Shown: piece after piece, positions 45,201 through 55,267 of the stretch
Numbering within the stretch: the stretch's first letter is position 1
Layout: each line of letters begins with the position of its first letter
The notes under the pieces: model-generated
The model's input: only the letters and a program-made list of their open reading frames with translations
Told to the model about the DNA's origin: nothing
Database searches by the model: none
Program-made: the position numbers and the translations under genes
NCBI RefSeq assembly: GCF_020080835.1
Contig: NC_058161.1
Span: forward strand, 18,961,603-19,025,602
Length of the DNA stretch: 64,000 nt
Source: Cotesia glomerata
Taxonomy: Eukaryota; Arthropoda; Insecta; Hymenoptera; Braconidae
Direction: 5' to 3'

Positions 45201-47105
45201 TCACCTCAATTAACATTAGCAATGTTCCAATATTTATCTACCAGTAAGTGTTTAAAATAATTATTTATTTTATTCATTTAAAATATTTAATATTTTATTG
45301 AAAAAAAAAAAAAATTTTTTTTCTAGCTGTTGCTCCATTTAAACCAGACACAATATCAGAAACAATTCTACGGCGTTTATTAAAACAAGATATAATTCAT
45401 CACATAAAAGTAAAGTCCCGTGAAAAAGCGCGAAATGATCCCGCGGCGTTAATTTATCAGCAGGGAAAATCTGTTGATTATTTTGTATTAATATTAGAAG
45501 GAAGAGTAGAAGTAACTGTTGGTAAGGAGAATCTGACATTTGAAAGCGGTCCATTTACTTACTTTGGGTGTCAAGCACTCGGTACCAATATTGGAGTTGG
45601 TAAGAATTTTTTTTATTTTTTATTAAGGCAAAAACTCAACAATTTTTTTTTTTTTTTTCTTAAATTTTCTGTGAAAATTTTTTAGTATAAAATTTTTTGA
45701 GGGTCATTCAAGAATTTTTAAAACTTAAAAATAAAAATTAATTAACTTAAAAATATTAAAAATTAATTTTACATTAAAAATTTTAATAAATCAAATAAAT
45801 TTAATTAAAAAAAAAAATTTTTGTTAAAAATAATTTCAATTATTGAAACTTAATTTTTTCAGTTGAATCGCCAACAACAAATGTAAATCCACAGGCTTTA
45901 GGAAGTATACAGTCTATTAATTTAGATGCGATACTTCGGCATACATTTGTACCTGATTATTCAGTACGTGCTGTTACTGAAGTATTTTATCTAAAAGTAA
46001 AAAGGTCTTTATACTTAGCTGCTAAGAGAGCTACATTATTAGAAAGAAGTCAGAAAGACCCGTCGCCAAGTAACGATCAATTTGACGACGAAGTTGAGAA
46101 GGTATGTCTCTATCACAACCATATTACACTTTTCCAATAATATGAGTAGACGTACATCGAGAAAACACTTTAATTAATCCATCTTATAGTTTATAAAAAT
46201 AATTTTATGTTGCTACTTTGAAAAAAAAACGTTTCGAAAAAAATTTTACGTGGACGTCCGGATGTCTGTACGCTGATTTTGTATGTAAACATGATAACTC
46301 CCGAAAAAATAGATGTATCGAAGCCGGGCTTTTTTTATTAGTTCCAGAATTCGATTAACTGCTGCCGTATTTAATATCAGTAGCCTAGTTTACGTAGTTT
46401 TTTTTTTAAACGAATTTTTATTAAAATTCAGAGTGATACACACGTACAAAAAATAACTTCTTATTTCTTTCACATGAAAACTATGACGCCACTTAATCAA
46501 GTTAAAATGAGATCAACCAATGATATTACTAGATTTTTTTAGGCACGCGCATATGACAAGAAAATTAGGCGCCAATAATTCAAAAAATATTATATAATAC
46601 TCTGTAAGAAATTATTTTTTTTCTTTTAAAAATTTTTTCTCAAAAAATAAAAGGCGTGAATTTTTGAATTTACAAAATTTTATTTTTAAATCTAATATTA
46701 ATTAAAAAATTAATAATTTTTCAGCTGCTGCATTCGTTAGACGAAGATGACCGTAGTATGCAGTCATCTCCAATTTTAAGTCGCAAAGACGACGACATGA
46801 AATCAACGGAACAGAACTCTCCAATTCGCAACGCTACTGCTCCTACATCTCCAACTCCAGTCAGCGCCTCTCCCGTTACGAATTCAAAATTCTTACCTCA
46901 AAGTAAAACCAGCGAACCTAACGGGCAGCTTCGGAACTCACCAAACAAAATTGAGGAACCAGTGCAGCCCTCTACGAATAATTCAGAGAGTCACAGTAAA
47001 TTAAATTTAGACGCTGAAATTGCCTCACGTTTGTTAAGTAAAAAAACCAACGAAGATAATAATGACGAACTTACTAATTTGTTATCTACTCAAGATCGTT
47101 CTTAA
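27748..47105 (+). CDS. uex: CNNM family (UEX-type) metal transport mediator, 12 coding exons, 1014 aa
   Basis: Membrane protein of the CNNM/ancient conserved domain family, linked to Mg2+ transport. Coding exons: 27748-28319, 35857-36127, 36300-36437, 39193-39537, 39737-39910, 42769-42940, 44339-44530, 44668-44814, 45103-45243, 45327-45599, 45863-46101, 46725-47105; all GT/AG and in phase. Order: signal-like segment (FLLIILFII), Asn-rich extracellular part, DUF21 membrane domain (about 330-500; LWLQIIVILTC, NYLLCSILFSN, FGEISPQAFCSRHG), CBS pair (about 515-670; RKKTVADVMTRIEDVY, SGFSRIPVYEG, VIGLITLEDVIEELI), CNBH domain (about 700-885; FVLILEGRVEVTVG, YFGCQALG) and a Ser/Pro-rich tail. Longer than most CNNMs because of the N-terminus. 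Introns 1, 3, 5 and 6 carry mobile elements; exon 6 ends 10 bp before a Helitron. Drosophila's single member is uex; one-to-one orthology is presumed. Confidence 0.94.
28463..30115 (-). mobile_element. Helitron-like element, copy H4 (CNNM intron 1)
   Basis: The left side is the family 3' end: read on the minus strand, hairpin GCAGTCAC-ATA-GTGACTGC (28473-28491) followed by AAGGTTACTAT. It contains about five palindromic units of roughly 300 bp with GTGGGTACTCAAATGAAAG and AGATATAAGCTCATCC in both senses. It fades near 30115 without the TC 5' end. A 76-bp micro-MITE sits inside. Confidence 0.7.
29156..29231. mobile_element. 76-bp micro-MITE inside Helitron H4
   Basis: GGACACTATTATGCATTAAT ... 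ATTGCATAACAGAGTCC with inner GTGTTAAGT/ACTTAACAC: nearly the whole element is an inverted repeat. It is flanked by ATAT on both sides and interrupts the AT core that is intact in the neighbouring units. Confidence 0.7.
30239..30293. repeat. (AT)n microsatellite
   Basis: Uninterrupted run of about 27 AT units in CNNM intron 1. Confidence 0.95.
30294..33289. other. CNNM intron 1 body, extremely AT-rich
   Basis: Long poly-A/poly-T-rich DNA with many local imperfect duplications, for example GTATTTAAATATCATAAATT at about 31461 and 31771. A slightly GC-richer island near 32085-32230 and 32470-32550 has no open frame. No gene or named element recognised. Confidence 0.5.
33350..33495. mobile_element. 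TA-flanked MITE with ACAGTAAAAAATTTTTCGTCA-type ends
   Basis: ACAGTAAAAAATTTTTCGTC at the left is the exact inverse of GACGAAAAATTTTTTACTGT at the right; ACACAAA/TTTGTGT phrases pair inside. It lies within the Helitron segment that elsewhere reads AATAATGACTTTTGTTAAAT, so its borders are visible by comparison. Confidence 0.75.
33628..34528. mobile_element. TA-flanked element with GGGTGGCGCAAAAAAAC ends
   Basis: GGGTGGCGCAAAAAAACCGA and TCGGTTTTTTTGCGCCACCC are inverted, with TA on each side; the arms stay complementary for about 300 bp (TGTTAGTTTTTGATGTTTTA against TAAAACATCAAAAACTAACA). The centre (34080-34240) is unrelated and contains a tRNA-like T arm. It interrupts the AT core of Helitron H5. 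A mariner-type element is likely from the TA (inference). Confidence 0.75.
34095..34230 (+). repeat. tRNA-like/SINE fragment inside a MITE
   Basis: CGTGGGTTCGAATCCCAAGC provides a T-arm/B-box; it is followed by AGCTGGT...ACCAGCTT hairpin sequence and a tail with CCTTGCCGCGTAGGTTAAG. There is no A box or D arm, so it is a partial SINE-like insert. Confidence 0.4.
36438..38460. other. CNNM intron 3, first part
   Basis: AT-rich without clear ends of elements. Degenerate internal repeats occur: AAATTTCTGAGATGAATATT at about 36456 and 37747, and AAGATAAATTTA/GATATAAATTTA phrases near 37930 and 38110. Three stretches with GGGGACTG or GGGACTGTT (36757, 37106, 37305) suggest an old tandem structure. 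Confidence 0.4.
38461..39162 (+). mobile_element. MITE family A, copy 1 (702 bp, CNNM intron 3)
   Basis: Starts CTACACCAAAAAAAA and ends TTTCTTTCTGTGTAG. Internal landmarks: CGTATCTTGATCCAAGAAAA, GTAGGTGGCGCTGCTTCCC, CAACACAACTTCGGTCTTCC. Almost identical to the copy at 61159. It ends about 30 bp before exon 4. Non-coding. Confidence 0.8.
39987..40815 (+). mobile_element. Helitron-like element, copy H6 (CNNM intron 5)
   Basis: Plus orientation: palindromic units, then hairpin GGCAGTCAC-GTA-GTGACTGC at 40794-40812 and AAGGTTGCTAG followed by T, a textbook Helitron 3' end (hairpin, about 11 nt, CTAG|T). The 5' part is truncated. Confidence 0.75.
40816..42480. other. CNNM intron 5 body
   Basis: AT-rich with (TTA)n near 41872-41900 and (ATA)n near 42016-42040. 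Repeated weak phrase CAGTAAAAAT/ACTGTTT. No element ends seen. Confidence 0.4.
42485..42670. other. GC-rich block with perfect 8-bp hairpin in CNNM intron 5
   Basis: Composition changes abruptly to about half G+C for 180 bp, with GTGTTAGC-CTTT-GCTAACAC as a perfect stem-loop (42558-42577), CCCCTTGACTCTTGAGG before it, and CCCCTTGAATGCCGGGG after it. It ends about 100 bp before exon 6. It could be a structured RNA or a TE terminus; not recognised. Confidence 0.4.
42951..44070 (+). mobile_element. Helitron-like element, copy H7 (CNNM intron 6)
   Basis: 5' terminus TCATATTATTAAGAGAATAA at 42951 after A, followed by the family's AAAAATTTTGTCTTTGGGAT and GATAGTCATATGATAAAAT, then palindromic units to about 44070. 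The 3' hairpin is absent. The 5' end is only 10 bp from the end of CNNM exon 6 (42940). Confidence 0.7.
46102..46724. other. CNNM intron 11
   Basis: Contains a less AT-rich patch (46240-46330, ACGTGGACGTCCGGATGTCTG) of the kind seen in dispersed repeats, but no ends are identified. No gene seen. Confidence 0.4.
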
Positions 47106-47233
47106 CAGTTACGAAATGGCCATCCGAATATTACTGTCGTGGTGGCTTCTCCAATCAACGAATCCAATAGTGAAAGATGAAAAAAAAATTTATTATTTTT
47201 TTTTATTAACAAAAATATATTTATATATATATT

Positions 47234-47515
47234 TGCGCATGCGCAAAAAGTTGTTCCAAGTCTCTGCGCATGCACATGATCACGGAACAGTTTTTGCGCA
47301 TGCGCAAAACTGGTTCCAAGTCTCTGAGCATGTACATAATCATGGAACTGTTTTTGCACATGCGCAAAACTGGTTCCAAGTCTCTGAGCATGTACATAAT
47401 CATGGAATTGTTTTTGCGCATGCGCAAAAATTGTTCCAAGTTTATGTGCATTCGCATGATCATGAAACTGTTTTTGCGCATGCGCAAAACTTGTTCCAAG
47501 CCCGAGCATGCGCAG
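47234..47515. repeat. 60-bp minisatellite built on TGCGCATGCGCA, about 4.5 units
   Basis: Starts 130 bp after the CNNM stop. The 12-bp palindrome TGCGCATGCGCA stands at 47234, 47295, 47415 and 47475 (47355 has TGCACATGCGCA), a period of 60-61. Units also contain GTTCCAAG and CATGGAAC in inverse sense, so single-strand folding is possible. Open frames on both strands through the array merely reflect a period divisible by three. Because AATAAA comes only at 47689, the array may be in the CNNM 3' UTR. Confidence 0.9.
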
Positions 47516-47530
47516 AAGAATTAACAATCG

Positions 47531-47532
<2 letters not shown>

Positions 47533-47603
<71 letters not shown>
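47533..47603. repeat. (AT)n microsatellite
   Basis: About 35 AT units directly after the 60-bp minisatellite. Confidence 0.95.
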
Positions 47604-47605
<2 letters not shown>

Positions 47606-47688
47606 GGTACTTAGTAATGTGTAAAAATATTGAGCATGCTTACTTAAAATTAATTAATTTTTTAAAGTCATTTATTTTCCGCTCAGGG

Positions 47689-47694
47689 AATAAA
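47689..47694 (+). terminator. Possible poly(A) signal of CNNM
   Basis: First canonical AATAAA downstream of the CNNM stop (584 bp). Later candidates exist near 48163. Confidence 0.3.
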
Positions 47695-47699
47695 ATGCC

Positions 47700-48325
47700 A
47701 AAATTTTTTTTTTCATTGACACATCCACTTGATAATAATTGTTATCGTTATTATTAATTACAGTAATTAACAATAGAACTGACTTATCATGTATCTATAG
47801 TTTTTTGTAATTTTTTTGTTAGAATATTTACTATTTTTTTTTTGAACTTAATCAAGAATTATAGATTATATATATTGTCTATTTATTTGATTTAAAAAAA
47901 TAGACTGTTTTTCGTAAAATCAATCGAGATCATCAAAACATAATAATTGTCTTTTTTTATACAGTAATAAGTAAATGTTAACTTAAACAAAGTTTAAATA
48001 TATATTTCAAATATATCTAAGAGGTTTTTTTTAAAATAGATTATTATATACTAATATATTGTAAGTAATAGAGATGTTTCATGTTTTTTATATAGATCAT
48101 TAAAATTTTTTTAGGTTTACTGAAGTATATTATTACAATAGGTTAATATTAAAAAATTAAAAAATAAATCGCCTTTTTATCTATTTGAATAGAATCATTT
48201 TATATAAAAAAAAATTATAATTAATTAAACAATAAAATTTGAGCCATTTTGCTCCGAAGTATTTAATTCAACGTTATTAGATTTAAAAATGTGTAATCAG
48301 TCTATTAAAAAGTATACTTGGCCTG
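47700..48325. other. 3' flank of CNNM
   Basis: AT-rich; nothing recognisable apart from possible alternative AATAAA sites near 48163. Confidence 0.4.
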
Positions 48326-48329
48326 TAAA

Positions 48330-48385
48330 ACGATCATGGAACCATTTTTGCGCATGCGCAAGAGTTGTTCCTGGCCCAAACTTGC
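48330..48385. repeat. Isolated single unit of the TGCGCATGCGCA repeat
   Basis: CATGGAACCATTTTTGCG with the palindrome at 48349-48360, then GAGTTGTTCC: the same order as one minisatellite unit, about 0.85 kb beyond the array. Confidence 0.7.
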
Positions 48386-49084
48386 GCAGTAAGGTTAAAA
48401 GTTGCAAATCTTTTAAAAAAAATCAGATAGTGTATTTTTTTTTGGATTTATTACATAAAAATAAAAATATTTATTAAAATCTAAAAGTTTTATTGAAAGT
48501 ACTGTTCAATTTTTGGAATAATTAAAGCACTAATGTTCATCAGATAAATTACTGCCATTAAAATATTTGTTAAAACTATTTGATCATGTAAATTAATAGA
48601 TTTTTATTTTATTTATTTGTGTTATTATCAAGATTTATAATTATTAGTTATTATTACCAAGAAAAGCACCGAGAATCAATAAAAATATGAGTAATTAATT
48701 GAAGATAATGACTAATGATCAAAAGAGAAATAATGATTAACAGAATCTAAGTCAAATTTGCATTTTTGTCGTCTGTTAGGTTAAATAATTGTTAATAATA
48801 GTGAGTAATTATTTATAAATAATAAATATAACAGAGATTATAAAATTATTATTATTATTATTATCTTTAATGAATAATTTGATTGGATGTTATGTACTTA
48901 TTATTAATTATATAAACAGGAGTAATAAAAAATTATAAATTATTTGATGCTTTTGAATTATTTTTAAGTTTTACCTTGAAATATTTATTAAAAATTTTAT
49001 TTAAAATCTAATCTACTTATATTACAAAAAAAACCATTTATTTATTTTAAATGACAACAAAAATTAATATAGTTTACAAATTTT
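48386..49084. other. Spacer
   Basis: AT-rich with a short (ATT)n near 48847-48865. No gene seen. Confidence 0.4.
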
Positions 49085-49344
49085 CTGTAAGATGGCGTTG
49101 CGCACTGGGTATAATTCTACGTCACTGGCCCGCCAAAATTCAAATTAAAAAAATTAAATTAATTTAAAAATGACCTAAACAAATAAATTATTTAAATGTT
49201 TTCCTTTTATTTTATTTTATTCTTAACTAATTTAACTTAAATTCAGGTCTTAACCTTTCTAATGCTACTAAATTTAATTTTAAAAAATTAATTGTATCAT
49301 ATAAATGCGACGGAGACAAAATTTTCCTTATTCTCTTAATTAGA
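49085..49344 (-). mobile_element. Second Helitron-like family, copy 1
   Basis: On the minus strand it begins TCTAATTAAGAGAATAAGG at 49344 after A, related to the main Helitron 5' end, and continues with AAAATTTTGTCTCCGTC. The left part carries GATGGCGTTGCGC and CTACGTCACTGGCCCGCC, repeated in a second, decayed copy at about 49632-49880. Confidence 0.45.
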
Positions 49345-49631
49345 TAGGGTTAAGGAACTAAATATTAATGAGGCAGCATAATAATTTGGTTTTAAAAAAT
49401 ATCTAGTAATTACATTTTATTTAAAAATTAATCTATATTTCAAAAAAAGAAAAAAAACATTTATTTACTTTAAATTACAACATACTAGAAAATTGAATAG
49501 CGTGCAACGCGCGCGCCTAAATTTCAACCAATAATGAATCGTGCCCCTTTTTTTGCGAGTTTCGACCTTTGACTAACTTCAAGACTTTCATCTATTTTAT
49601 AATAATAAGAAAAAAAAATATAGTTCTTAAT

Positions 49632-49880
49632 TTATCTGTAAGATGGCGTTGCGCCCCGGATATAGTACTACGTCACTAGCCCGCCAAAATTCAAATTAAA
49701 AAAAAATAACTAAATTTAAAAATGACCTAAACAAATTATTTAAATATTTTTATTTTATTCTTAAAAACTTTAACTAAAATTCAAGTCTCAACCTTTCTAA
49801 TGATACTGAATTTAATTTTAAAAAATTCATTGTATAGTATAAATACATTGAACACAAAATTTTTCTCATTCACTTCCAAT
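49632..49880 (-). mobile_element. Second Helitron-like family, copy 2 (decayed)
   Basis: Shares GTAAGATGGCGTTGCGC, CTACGTCACTAGCCCGCC and the following AT-rich text with 49085-49344; the TC terminus is degraded. Confidence 0.4.
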
Positions 49881-51264
49881 AAATTTCTAAGTAATGTATT
49901 TATGTTAATTTTACCTTAAGGAGATCCACGCGAAGTAGTCAAATTTCTAAAACTTCCTGAAAATTTGTAAATTCAACGTAGCCTAATAATTAATAAAAAA
50001 AATTAAAATAGTAGGTTTCCGGGATATTTAATCAAATAATTAGGTTTGAAAATTGTAATTTTTACATGCAGGTAAATGGAGATTTCACCAGCCGGTATTT
50101 GGTTAAGAATTTGATGCAATTAACGATTTAAAAAAAATTTTATTTTCATTGAATTTGATTGAAAAAATAATAAGCTTTCGATTAAAACAATAAAAAAAGT
50201 AGCTTTCCGAACGAATTACGGAGATATTTTATATTTTTTATGAAAAATCACTCGGAACTTGCGTTCTTTAAAGTCTTGTATTTGACTGGGCAACACCGCT
50301 TGCGCAGTTACCCATGCGCATAAATAACCGCGGTTTTTTAAATGCTAGAAGATCTTAATCATTTTAGTTAGACAGTAAACATAAATAAATTTGAAGGTTA
50401 GGAAACTCTTGCGGTGTTGTCAAGTGTATACTGATAATTCAGAGTGCTTTATTTTTTATTAGTCAATTAAATGTTAATAATTATTTAATGGGTAAATTTT
50501 TTGGAAATTTCCTTAAAAATGTTTCTAAGGAAGTCCTTTCGCTCCAGTTGAGTCACAACAACTCTAGTAGTCAATATTCGATAAATTAAAATAAAAAATC
50601 CATAATAATTCCTAAAATTAAAAAATAAATAGTATAGGAGGCATTAATCGTTGAAATTTTTAAAATTAAAAAATAAAAATAGTTAAATACAAAAATTAAT
50701 TTAACTCTTGTAAATCAGTTGTTAGTAACCTGTCCGTGATTTGGCAACGCTTTATTTCGGTTGTTTACATTTTCATTTGCACAATATAACTTTAACCATG
50801 TTTAAGTTTTTGCAGTCAGTGTAAATAAATAAATTAATTAAAAATATTTAGTCATAAAACCATAACATTCTAATGTCTCATGGCAAGAATGCTAGTATTT
50901 TTTAATTATTGTTTTATTTTTCAATTACGAAATATGAAAATTTGTTAACAATAAATTAACTAATAAGTATGTATGAAAAACATAAGTGCGTTAAAGTTTA
51001 GTTTGAATTTATTGAATGGTCTGAAGCTTGCGCCCCTAGCGGTTTTGTAAATGCCGAAAAAATGTCGCAATTATACAGTATTAATGCGGTATTTTTTCAG
51101 CATTTTTTCGGTTGTTTTGGTCAGTTTTTTTATCGAAAAATTACGGAACATTTACCGTAAAAATGCGATGCATTTACGCTGAACATGCGGCATATTTACG
51201 GTAATAAGGCGGTTAAACGACTGTATTAAAACCATATTTAAAAAATGGTGTCAAATTAAATAAC

Positions 51265-51336
51265 GCTCGGACTGGGATTCGAACCCAGAACCTCCTGGGG
51301 ATATGTCGGCTACTCTACCATTTGAGCTACCCGGTC
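51265..51336 (-). tRNA. tRNA-like sequence (pseudogene)
   Basis: Minus strand: GACCGGGTAGCTCAAATGG then the T arm CTGGG-TTCGAAT-CCCAG and TCCGAGC. D and T arms are good, the acceptor pairs partly, and the anticodon arm does not form. CGTAAGATGGACGGTG lies about 60 nt upstream, as it does at 9180 before the tRNA-like sequence there. Confidence 0.4.
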
Positions 51337-51489
51337 TAACCATATTGTTTTTTTGCTTATTTTATATACATTAAGCCACACCGTCCATCTTACGATAAGC
51401 ATATTTAAAATTAAATAATATAATTGAGGAGGATGGTTTTACTTGTATCACTGTAGAGTGTTTTTACAAGGGAGGGTGGGGAATTATTG

Positions 51490-51876
51490 TCTCTCCACTT
51501 TTTTCTCCGCAATATAATCTCTCAACCCCGTCATCATAACTCTCAACCACTTTTTCGTCCCCACCCCCCTGCATGTCGGGATTTTTTCTTTCATGCCCGA
51601 CACACATGTGCTGCGACTGTGGCCGACTTACGCGTTATAATCAGTACCTGCATTTGCATTACGGTCTTAAATAGTATGGAGGTACTTCTATAATGACATT
51701 TTACCTCCATAACTATATGGGAAAACCACAGAAAACCCGACCGGTACAGAGGCTGGCAATGAAACGCACATATTCTTAGTTTATAATCATTGAAAAATAT
51801 TGGTGCGCGCCGGAATCGAACCCTGGTCCCACTCTTTCGAAATGCAGGTACCGAGCCGATTAGGCTATTGCCAACC
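51490..51876 (-). mobile_element. tRNA-headed SINE-like element
   Basis: The minus strand starts with a tRNA-like head (51876-51801: GGTTGGCAATAGCC, D stem AGCC/GGCT, B box GGTTCGATTCC) and continues with a body holding GTCGGGTTTTCTGTGG, TTATGGAGGTAAAATGTC and ATGCAGGTACTGATT. That layout is typical of a SINE. It lies inside element G. The 68-codon frame on the other strand is not a gene. Confidence 0.5.
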
Positions 51877-53289
51877 TAATTAAATAATATAATTATATAT
51901 GTGAAACAATATAACTTTTCGATTTTAGAAAATTTGCAATTTTGTGTGTGAGAAATTAAAAACTGAAATTAAAATTAGAATATATTTACTTAACATATGT
52001 ATTATTTTATATTAATTATCGCTAAATATCTAATTAAAAAATAATATTCTACATATTTTTTATTCAAAAACATTATTTGTTTTTGCAAAGTAGCGATGAA
52101 GAATAAAAAGCAAAATTTGAAATTTTTCATTTTATTCATTTCTAACATAGAAGTGAACTAAAAATAAAACTAAATCTTTAATAATTGTCCATTATGTCAG
52201 AAAATATTCAGAAAAATTATTGTATTATTACGGTAATTATTTGGAATTTTTTGGGTAAAATTTGGGCATTAATGCGGTAATTGTATAGTATATTTTTGGT
52301 AACTGTACAGCATAAGTGCAGTATATATACTGGATAACTACAGTATAAAAACTGGCCAAAACAACTATAGTTTAACCGCATTATTACCGAATTATAACGG
52401 TAAATATACGGCATGAGCATAAATGCCGAAAAATTACGGTATTTTTACAGCATTATCAAAACCGCGAGGGGCGCTACGCAATGTTGCCAAATGTTCTGAC
52501 GCCATTTAAATGTAGGTTACTTAAAAATTTTCTGTGATTTTATAATTTTAATTTCTCCATAAATTCCACGGCAACCTATATATTTTATTGCAAAAAATCA
52601 AACCTGAATGTTTCGAAAAGCTTATTTTGAGTTTTTGTTACCCCATCTAATCGGTGGTTAATGCCATAATTCGAGAAAGTTGTTAAGGTCTGACTTTCTC
52701 GTAAGACTCGGAAAAAATACTAACATTTTTAGAAATTTTTTTTTCAAAAATTTCCACGCTGAAGAATAAATTAAACTTCACTCGTAGATAAATAAGGACT
52801 TTAACTATTAGATAAAAGTTAAATTTATGCATCATCTAATATTTTTTATTTAACACTGATGACGAAAGGACCTCCTTAATTAATTTTAAGATAACAAAAG
52901 TATTTTCTACGTACTATTTTTTTAGACATTCTTTACACTAGGCTTCTTGGATCTCCTTAAATTAAATAGTTAAAAATTTTTAAAATTAATTTCTCACCAC
53001 AATCCCTTTTTTTGACAAATAAATTATTCCTCAGAGTGTATTGTACCCCAAAAAAACATGCCTCTACGTACTATATAATATATAATACCCCCGAAAGTAG
53101 CAAATAAATACCAGACTGAATTCTCAGTGAATTAACCCTCGATAGGATGAATGCACCGCGCAATAACGAGGGGTTGATTGTGTATATGTGACTACTTGAC
53201 ATCCCGTACACGTATATACCAGATACATCCATTCTTCAGTACGTAGTTGTATACAAAGGTATAAGTTAACTTTAACGTTCTATTCGTAG

Positions 53290-53465
53290 AGCTTTAGAGT
53301 CAGTTCGCGTTAAACTCTCGCGCGAGACGCTTCTGAAGCTTTTGTGTCTATTTATGAATTATGAATTATCATTTATTAATTATCAACTAAAAAACATTTT
53401 TTATTTGTGCATACTTGTGAATTTCTTCAAGATCTACTAGCTGAAATTTTCCGATGGAATTTTAG
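53290..53465 (+). promoter_or_regulatory. Putative promoter and non-coding first exon
   Basis: A locally GC-richer island (53080-53340) holds GAGTCAGTTCGCG with the arthropod initiator TCAGTT at 53300, followed by CTCTCGCGCGAGACG. The stretch to 53465 ends TTTTAG and then a perfect donor GTAAGT at 53466. There is no ATG-started frame of length, so this would be a 5' UTR exon of a plus-strand gene whose coding part is beyond 64 kb. Confidence 0.4.
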
Positions 53466-55267
53466 GTAAGTCACAAAATTATTTAAAAAATTTTAAAATA
53501 TTAATTAAACAATTCGGAATTTATAATTTAACAGAGGTAAGTATAATTAAATTAATTTGCGGTTTATTCTTACTCTCCGGATGCGGTTTGTCACAAGTTA
53601 TAATAATAATTATTATTATTATCATTATTATTTTTTTTTTCAAGCTTGTTTTAATTATTTTTTATTTAATTAGCCTTTTAATAAGATTTATGAGTTTAAA
53701 AAAGTAATAAATGATGTTTTATTTATTACCAAGAAAATTTATAAAGAAATTTTGTTGATTTTCGAAGAAAATCTTTTTTGAGAATTTTTCTTGAGAAATT
53801 CTTCAGAATTTTTTTATTAATTTTTGCAGCGGTTAAATTTTTTTGAAAAAATGATTTTTAATTTAAAATTTTTTTTAAATTATTAAAATCAATTAAATTA
53901 AAAAAAATTTGGTTATTATTTACAAGTGGGGTTTATCATTTTAATTTTCGTTTTTTTTTAACGAAGTTTTTTTTTTTTAATTTTGATATATTTTTTTTAC
54001 ATACATAAAAAAATTAAAAATTAAAAAAAAAATTTGATTATCACAATTTTAACAAATTTAAAAAAAAAGTTTATAAATTTATTGAAAAATTGTGAAAGTA
54101 AACTTTTTTTTAAATTGTTCGGTTTTTTATGTAATTTTCAAGAAAAAAATATATCAAAAAAAGATAAAATAGAAATTTTATCCAAAAACATAAGAGCCAA
54201 AATTTTTTTCAACTTTTGAAGGCAAAAATGCTATCGAAAATTTTATTTTTTTTTTCTCAACATTTTTTATTATAAATCCGTTGTAAAAATAAGCAGAATA
54301 AAAAAAAATTAAAAAATGTCAATTTTTTTACCTATATGTAAATAATTACCAAAAATTTTTTAGTTAAAGAAAATTTTAACTTGATTCAAAAGAAAATTTT
54401 TTAAAATTAATTTATTGGTACAAAAAAATTTTTTTTTCTTAAAAGAATTGGATAAAAATTTGACAAAATAAAATAATTTTATTTTAATAACAAAATTAAA
54501 GAAATTTAACTTATTTATTTTGTGTATGAGCGAAATTTAAATAAAGTGTAATATATTAAGTGTATTTAGAGTTAATTTCATTTTCAAAAAATTAAAAAGA
54601 AGAAAAGAAGAAATATTAATTAATTTATGCGTAAGTACAAAAAAATAATTTATAAATTAAATAAATAAATTTATTAATCAATTAATAAATTTAAAAATTA
54701 ATAAATTTAAAAATTGATAAATTGAAAAATTAATAAATTTAAAAATTGATAAATTGAAAAATATAAAAATTTTTTTTACTGATTAAAGAAGAAATGTATT
54801 TTAAAAATAATTTTTTTCTTAATTATCCATTCTATTGAATAAAATTTGTTTCTCAAAATTTTTATACAAAGAAAAGAAAATAACACTTTTTGAAGATAAT
54901 AACTTACTAATTAAACTGAAGAGAATAATAATTCCTTACTATATATTTTTCTGCTTTACAATGAGGTAAGTGAGAACAACCTGGGGCAAAATGAAACACA
55001 TTAAATCTCGTAAATGATCAATTTAACCCTTAAAAAGCACACGGGAATTTTAATATCTGACCCTCATAAGTCAAGAGCTTTTACACTAAATATCATATCA
55101 TGGAACTCAAGGTTTCATTGGCCCGAGAGAGCCTAGACCATTCGCCTCAAATATCGTGAATTCTCAATGGACCGATGGTCTGTGTCAAAGTTGTTGGGAT
55201 GCCTTTTGATATGAACAAAGTAAGTGTTCAATTTTTGAAATTATCTTTTGAGAGTTCTATTAACTTA
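53466..55267. other. AT-rich stretch, probable intron
   Basis: Dominated by poly-A/T and short local repeats (for example AAATTTAAAAATTGATAAATTG near 54690-54765). A less AT-rich part at 54960-55210 has no long frame. Nothing recognised. Confidence 0.4.

Larger units (their letters stand above)
51034..52470. mobile_element. Element G with CCCTAGCGGTTTTG ends, GCGC duplication
   Basis: The left CCCTAGCGGTTTTGTAAATG and right CATTATCAAAACCGCGAGGG are inverted. GCGC stands at 51030-51033 and 52471-52474; the uninterrupted copy of the host element near 12475 has the site once (TCGCGCGCTACGC). Arms carry GCGGTAATT/TACAGTAT phrases; the middle holds tRNA-like and SINE sequence. No transposase. Confidence 0.8.
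50529..52875. mobile_element. TTAA element, GGAAGTCCTTTCGC family, copy 2
   Basis: Ends GGAAGTCCTTTCGC and CGAAAGGACCTCC; TTAA on the right (52876), CTAA on the left (50525, probably mutated). It aligns along its length with copy 1 at 11971-12884 except for the insertion at 51034-52470. Confidence 0.8.
49920..52956. mobile_element. TTAA element, GGAGATCCA family (outermost of a nest)
   Basis: TTAA at 49916-49919 and 52957-52960; the ends GGAGATCCACGCGAAG and CTTCTTGGATCTCC are inverted. Its own sequence is about 49920-50524 and 52880-52956; the rest is a later insertion of the GGAAGTCC element. Confidence 0.65.

Noticed and set aside
47234..47515. CRISPR-like regular array
   Set aside because: The whole 60-bp unit repeats, there are no variable spacers, and the DNA is eukaryotic.
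47062..47757. Long overlapping open frames on both strands over the 60-bp minisatellite
   Set aside because: The repeat period is a multiple of three and lacks stops, so several frames stay open; the peptides are pure repeats followed by poly-Ile/Tyr from (AT)n.
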